Below are positions 62,181 to 64,000 of a stretch of DNA of 64,000 nucleotides, piece by piece. Positions within the stretch are counted from its first letter, which is position 1; every line of letters begins with the position of its first letter. The DNA comes from Yimella lutea. GTDB taxonomy: Bacteria > Actinomycetota > Actinomycetes > Actinomycetales > Dermatophilaceae. The notes below the pieces were generated by a model. The model was not told where the DNA came from and did no database searches. It was given only the letters and a program-made list of their open reading frames with translations. The stretch is from contig NZ_VFMO01000001.1 in the NCBI RefSeq assembly GCF_006715095.1, positions 2,790,001-2,854,000 of the forward strand. The letters run 5' to 3'. The translations under genes were made by a program, and so were the position numbers.

Positions 62181-64000
62181 ATGGCGGGTGACCGTTGGAC
62201 TGAGGTCAGTCCGTCGCAGTTCACCCATGAGGCCGAGGGCCTCCAGATCGTCCGCAGACTGCTCCCCGACGAGCCACCGTTCCGGGCGTGGTCCAACTTT
62301 GAGTTCCGTGATGGCCAGGGTCGCTGGCATGAGGTCGATCTGCTCGTCCTCACCCGCGACACCCTGCATCTCGTCGAGATGAAGTACTACTCCGGCGTGC
62401 TGCACGGCGACGATCATCGCTGGTTGCGAGCCGGCAAACGTGCCGAGGATTCGCCGCTCAAGCTTGCTCGCCGCAAGGCGCAGTACTTCAAGAGCAAGCT
62501 GGTCACCGAACTCGACAACTGGGCACGGGAGCGCGGCGCGCACGGCGTCGACCCTCGGGAGATCGTTCCGTTCGTCAAGGAGTCGGTCTTCCTCCATCAC
62601 CCCAACCTCCGGTGTGAGCTCTCGGAGAGCTCGAAGCTCGGGCTCTACGGCCTTGATGGGTCGACCCACTCGCACCTGCCTGGCATCTCCGAGCTGCTGT
62701 TGGCGCCACCGCGGCACAAGCCGATTGGCGCGAACCAGGAGGAGATTCTCGCCCAGCTCATCGCACGGCTCGGCCTCGTTCAACGCCGGGAGCGCGAGGC
62801 TGGCTCCTGGGTCATCACCGATTCGGCTGCCGTTGATGAAGGATCCGGGTGGCAGGAGTGGTTCGCTTCGCACCGCGTCGCCCACCAGGAGCAGGCGCGC
62901 ATCCGCTTCCAGACGACTCCCGCCGACGCAGCGGAAAGCGAACGTCAACGGGTCCGAATGCTTGCCGACCACGAGTTCCGCATCATGTCGCGGCTTCACC
63001 ACGACGGCTTGGTCTGCCCCCGCGACATTGTCGACTCCGACCTCGGCGTCGGTCTCGTGTACGACCACGACGACCAGTGGCGCCGCCTCGATCTGTGGAT
63101 GGCCGACCGCGAAGGCCAGCTCCCTCTGACCACCCAGCTGTCGGTCGTTCGGCAGATCGGCGAGGCGCTGCAGTACGCGCACTCCAACAAGGTTGTACAC
63201 CGGTCGCTTACACCCCGAGCTGTTTGGGTGCGCGAGCTGGCAACCGACGACGAGGTGAAGGTCAAGGTCAGCGACTGGCATGGGTCAGGCGTTGTCGACG
63301 GCGGAACCTCACTTGGGCCGGGCGTGACCTCGCTCATGGGTGCCCAGACGGGTGCCTCGAGCGCGGGCATGAGCGACGAAAGCGACGCCGAGCAGTGGGC
63401 GTCCTCGTCGTTCCGCGCTCCCGAGGGCGTTTGGAACGCCGCGGCCGATCGCGTGCGGCTGGACGTCTTCGGTCTCGGCGCCCTCGCGTTCTACATCCTT
63501 ACCGGACGTGGCGCGGCAAGCAGCGCCATCGGGCTGCGCGATCGGCTCCGGGCCCAGGACGGACTCGACGTTTCGGTCGAACTTTCCCATGTTTCAAGCG
63601 AACTGCGAAACGCGATTCTTCGGGCGACCAACCCCTCACCGACCAAGCGGCTTGGCGACGTGAGCGCCTTTCTGCAGCTCCTTGCCCAGGCGGAACGAGC
63701 CGCAGCAACACCCGATGACTCCGATGACGACCCGCTGGATGCCCTTCCAGGGGCTGTGCTCTCGGGTCGCTTCGAACTGATTCAGCGCCTCGGAAAGGGC
63801 TCGACGGCGGTAGGGCTTCTGGTACGAGACCTCCTCGCACCAGAAGGAACGCCTGAGCGGGTCCTGAAAGTCGCGCTCAACGACGATGCCGCCGCGCGCC
63901 TGGTGGACGAGGCGGAGGTGTTGCGTGGCCTACGCAGCCCTCGCCTTGTGAAGCTTGTCGATGGTCCGCTTTCAGTGGGTGAACGACGCGCGTTGTTGCT
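62181..64000 (+). CDS. PglW-like NERD-kinase protein, 3'-truncated by window edge
   Basis: At least 606 residues, open at the right edge. The N-terminus is a NERD nuclease-related domain (FEFRDGQGRWHEVDLLVLTR, then LHLVEMKYYSG), with the D..E.K pattern. A first kinase-like domain has HRSLTPRAVWV in place of HRDxKPxN and VSDWHG in place of DFG, so it is probably a pseudokinase. A second kinase domain begins at about residue 525 (LSGRFELIQRLGKGSTAVG then RVLKVAL with the ATP-binding Lys). This layout is that of PglW, a kinase of type 2 BREX (Pgl). AGGGGG five bases before the ATG at 62181 sets the start. Other pgl genes would lie beyond 64000. Confidence 0.82.
   Translation, partial: MAGDRWTEVSPSQFTHEAEGLQIVRRLLPDEPPFRAWSNFEFRDGQGRWHEVDLLVLTRDTLHLVEMKYYSGVLHGDDHRWLRAGKRAEDSPLKLARRKAQYFKSKLVTELDNWARERGAHGVDPREIVPFVKESVFLHHPNLRCELSESSKLGLYGLDGSTHSHLPGISELLLAPPRHKPIGANQEEILAQLIARLGLVQRREREAGSWVITDSAAVDEGSGWQEWFASHRVAHQEQARIRFQTTPADAAESERQRVRMLADHEFRIMSRLHHDGLVCPRDIVDSDLGVGLVYDHDDQWRRLDLWMADREGQLPLTTQLSVVRQIGEALQYAHSNKVVHRSLTPRAVWVRELATDDEVKVKVSDWHGSGVVDGGTSLGPGVTSLMGAQTGASSAGMSDESDAEQWASSSFRAPEGVWNAAADRVRLDVFGLGALAFYILTGRGAASSAIGLRDRLRAQDGLDVSVELSHVSSELRNAILRATNPSPTKRLGDVSAFLQLLAQAERAAATPDDSDDDPLDALPGAVLSGRFELIQRLGKGSTAVGLLVRDLLAPEGTPERVLKVALNDDAAARLVDEAEVLRGLRSPRLVKLVDGPLSVGERRALL

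Noticed and set aside
1-64000. tRNA or rRNA genes
   Set aside because: Scanning the intergenic gaps by eye for cloverleaf consensus (GGTTCGAATCC-type T-loop with paired acceptor stem) or rRNA-like sequence gave nothing; a tRNAscan run would be decisive.

Overview
The window is 64 kb of GC-rich DNA from an actinomycete (Actinomycetota). The codon use, the frequent GTG starts, the many 4-base ATGA/GTGA gene overlaps, the rimP-nusA-ylxR-infB order, the dxr-rip1-ispG-GNAT order and the FolP2-type dihydropteroate synthase paralogue all point there. A member of the Micrococcales is plausible, but the sequence alone does not fix the genus. I recognise no rRNA or tRNA gene, no CRISPR array and no prophage structural genes.

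Bases 1-46000 are mostly chromosomal housekeeping. An MFS transporter, cut by the window edge, is followed on the minus strand by a B12-type radical SAM protein, a long-chain acyl-CoA synthetase, rodA and ribF. Next comes a broken-up version of the classical rimP-nusA-ylxR-infB-rbfA-truB-ribF cluster, with three unrelated genes lodged in it. Assimilatory sulfite reductase and PAPS reductase follow. After them lie a lipoprotein/antibiotic-kinase pair, a DsbA-like/VKOR disulfide-forming pair, TauE, a HAD phosphatase, proS, aidB, a Fur-catalase-ankyrin operon, folP2, and the MEP isoprenoid genes dxr and ispG with the Rip1 protease. Upstream of dxr lies a small, tightly coupled set of type VII secretion (ESX)-like substrate genes. 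Two aldehyde dehydrogenases suited to putrescine/GABA breakdown complete this part.

Bases 46000-51780 are a decaying stretch. It holds secreted or surface proteins (a signal-peptide protein, a DUF2510/PASTA pair, an Ltp-type protein) among gene relics: a TetR-like tail, an acyl-CoA dehydrogenase tail, a PadR regulator with two frameshifts and a nonsense codon, and a twice-frameshifted DUF6994-like gene. A separate relic pair (a LuxR tail and a frameshifted membrane protein) lies at 34685-35156.

Bases 51779-64000 look like an anti-phage defence island that runs off the right edge. It has a DEDDh exonuclease-BRCT-BRCT-TerD fusion that carries a frameshift. A complete ISL3-type insertion sequence with perfect 8-bp target duplications sits a few bases upstream of its start codon. 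A DUF2075 helicase fused to a nuclease-like N-terminus follows, then an EVE-HNH endonuclease gene broken by an exact 50-bp tandem duplication. After that come two overlapping dynamin-like GTPase genes (an Eleos/LeoA-LeoBC-like layout) and the 5' part of a PglW-type NERD/kinase protein, normally a component of type 2 BREX (Pgl). The most unusual observations are this island, the possibly reversible 50-bp duplication, and an ankyrin gene that appears to start at a CTG codon overlapping the catalase stop codon.
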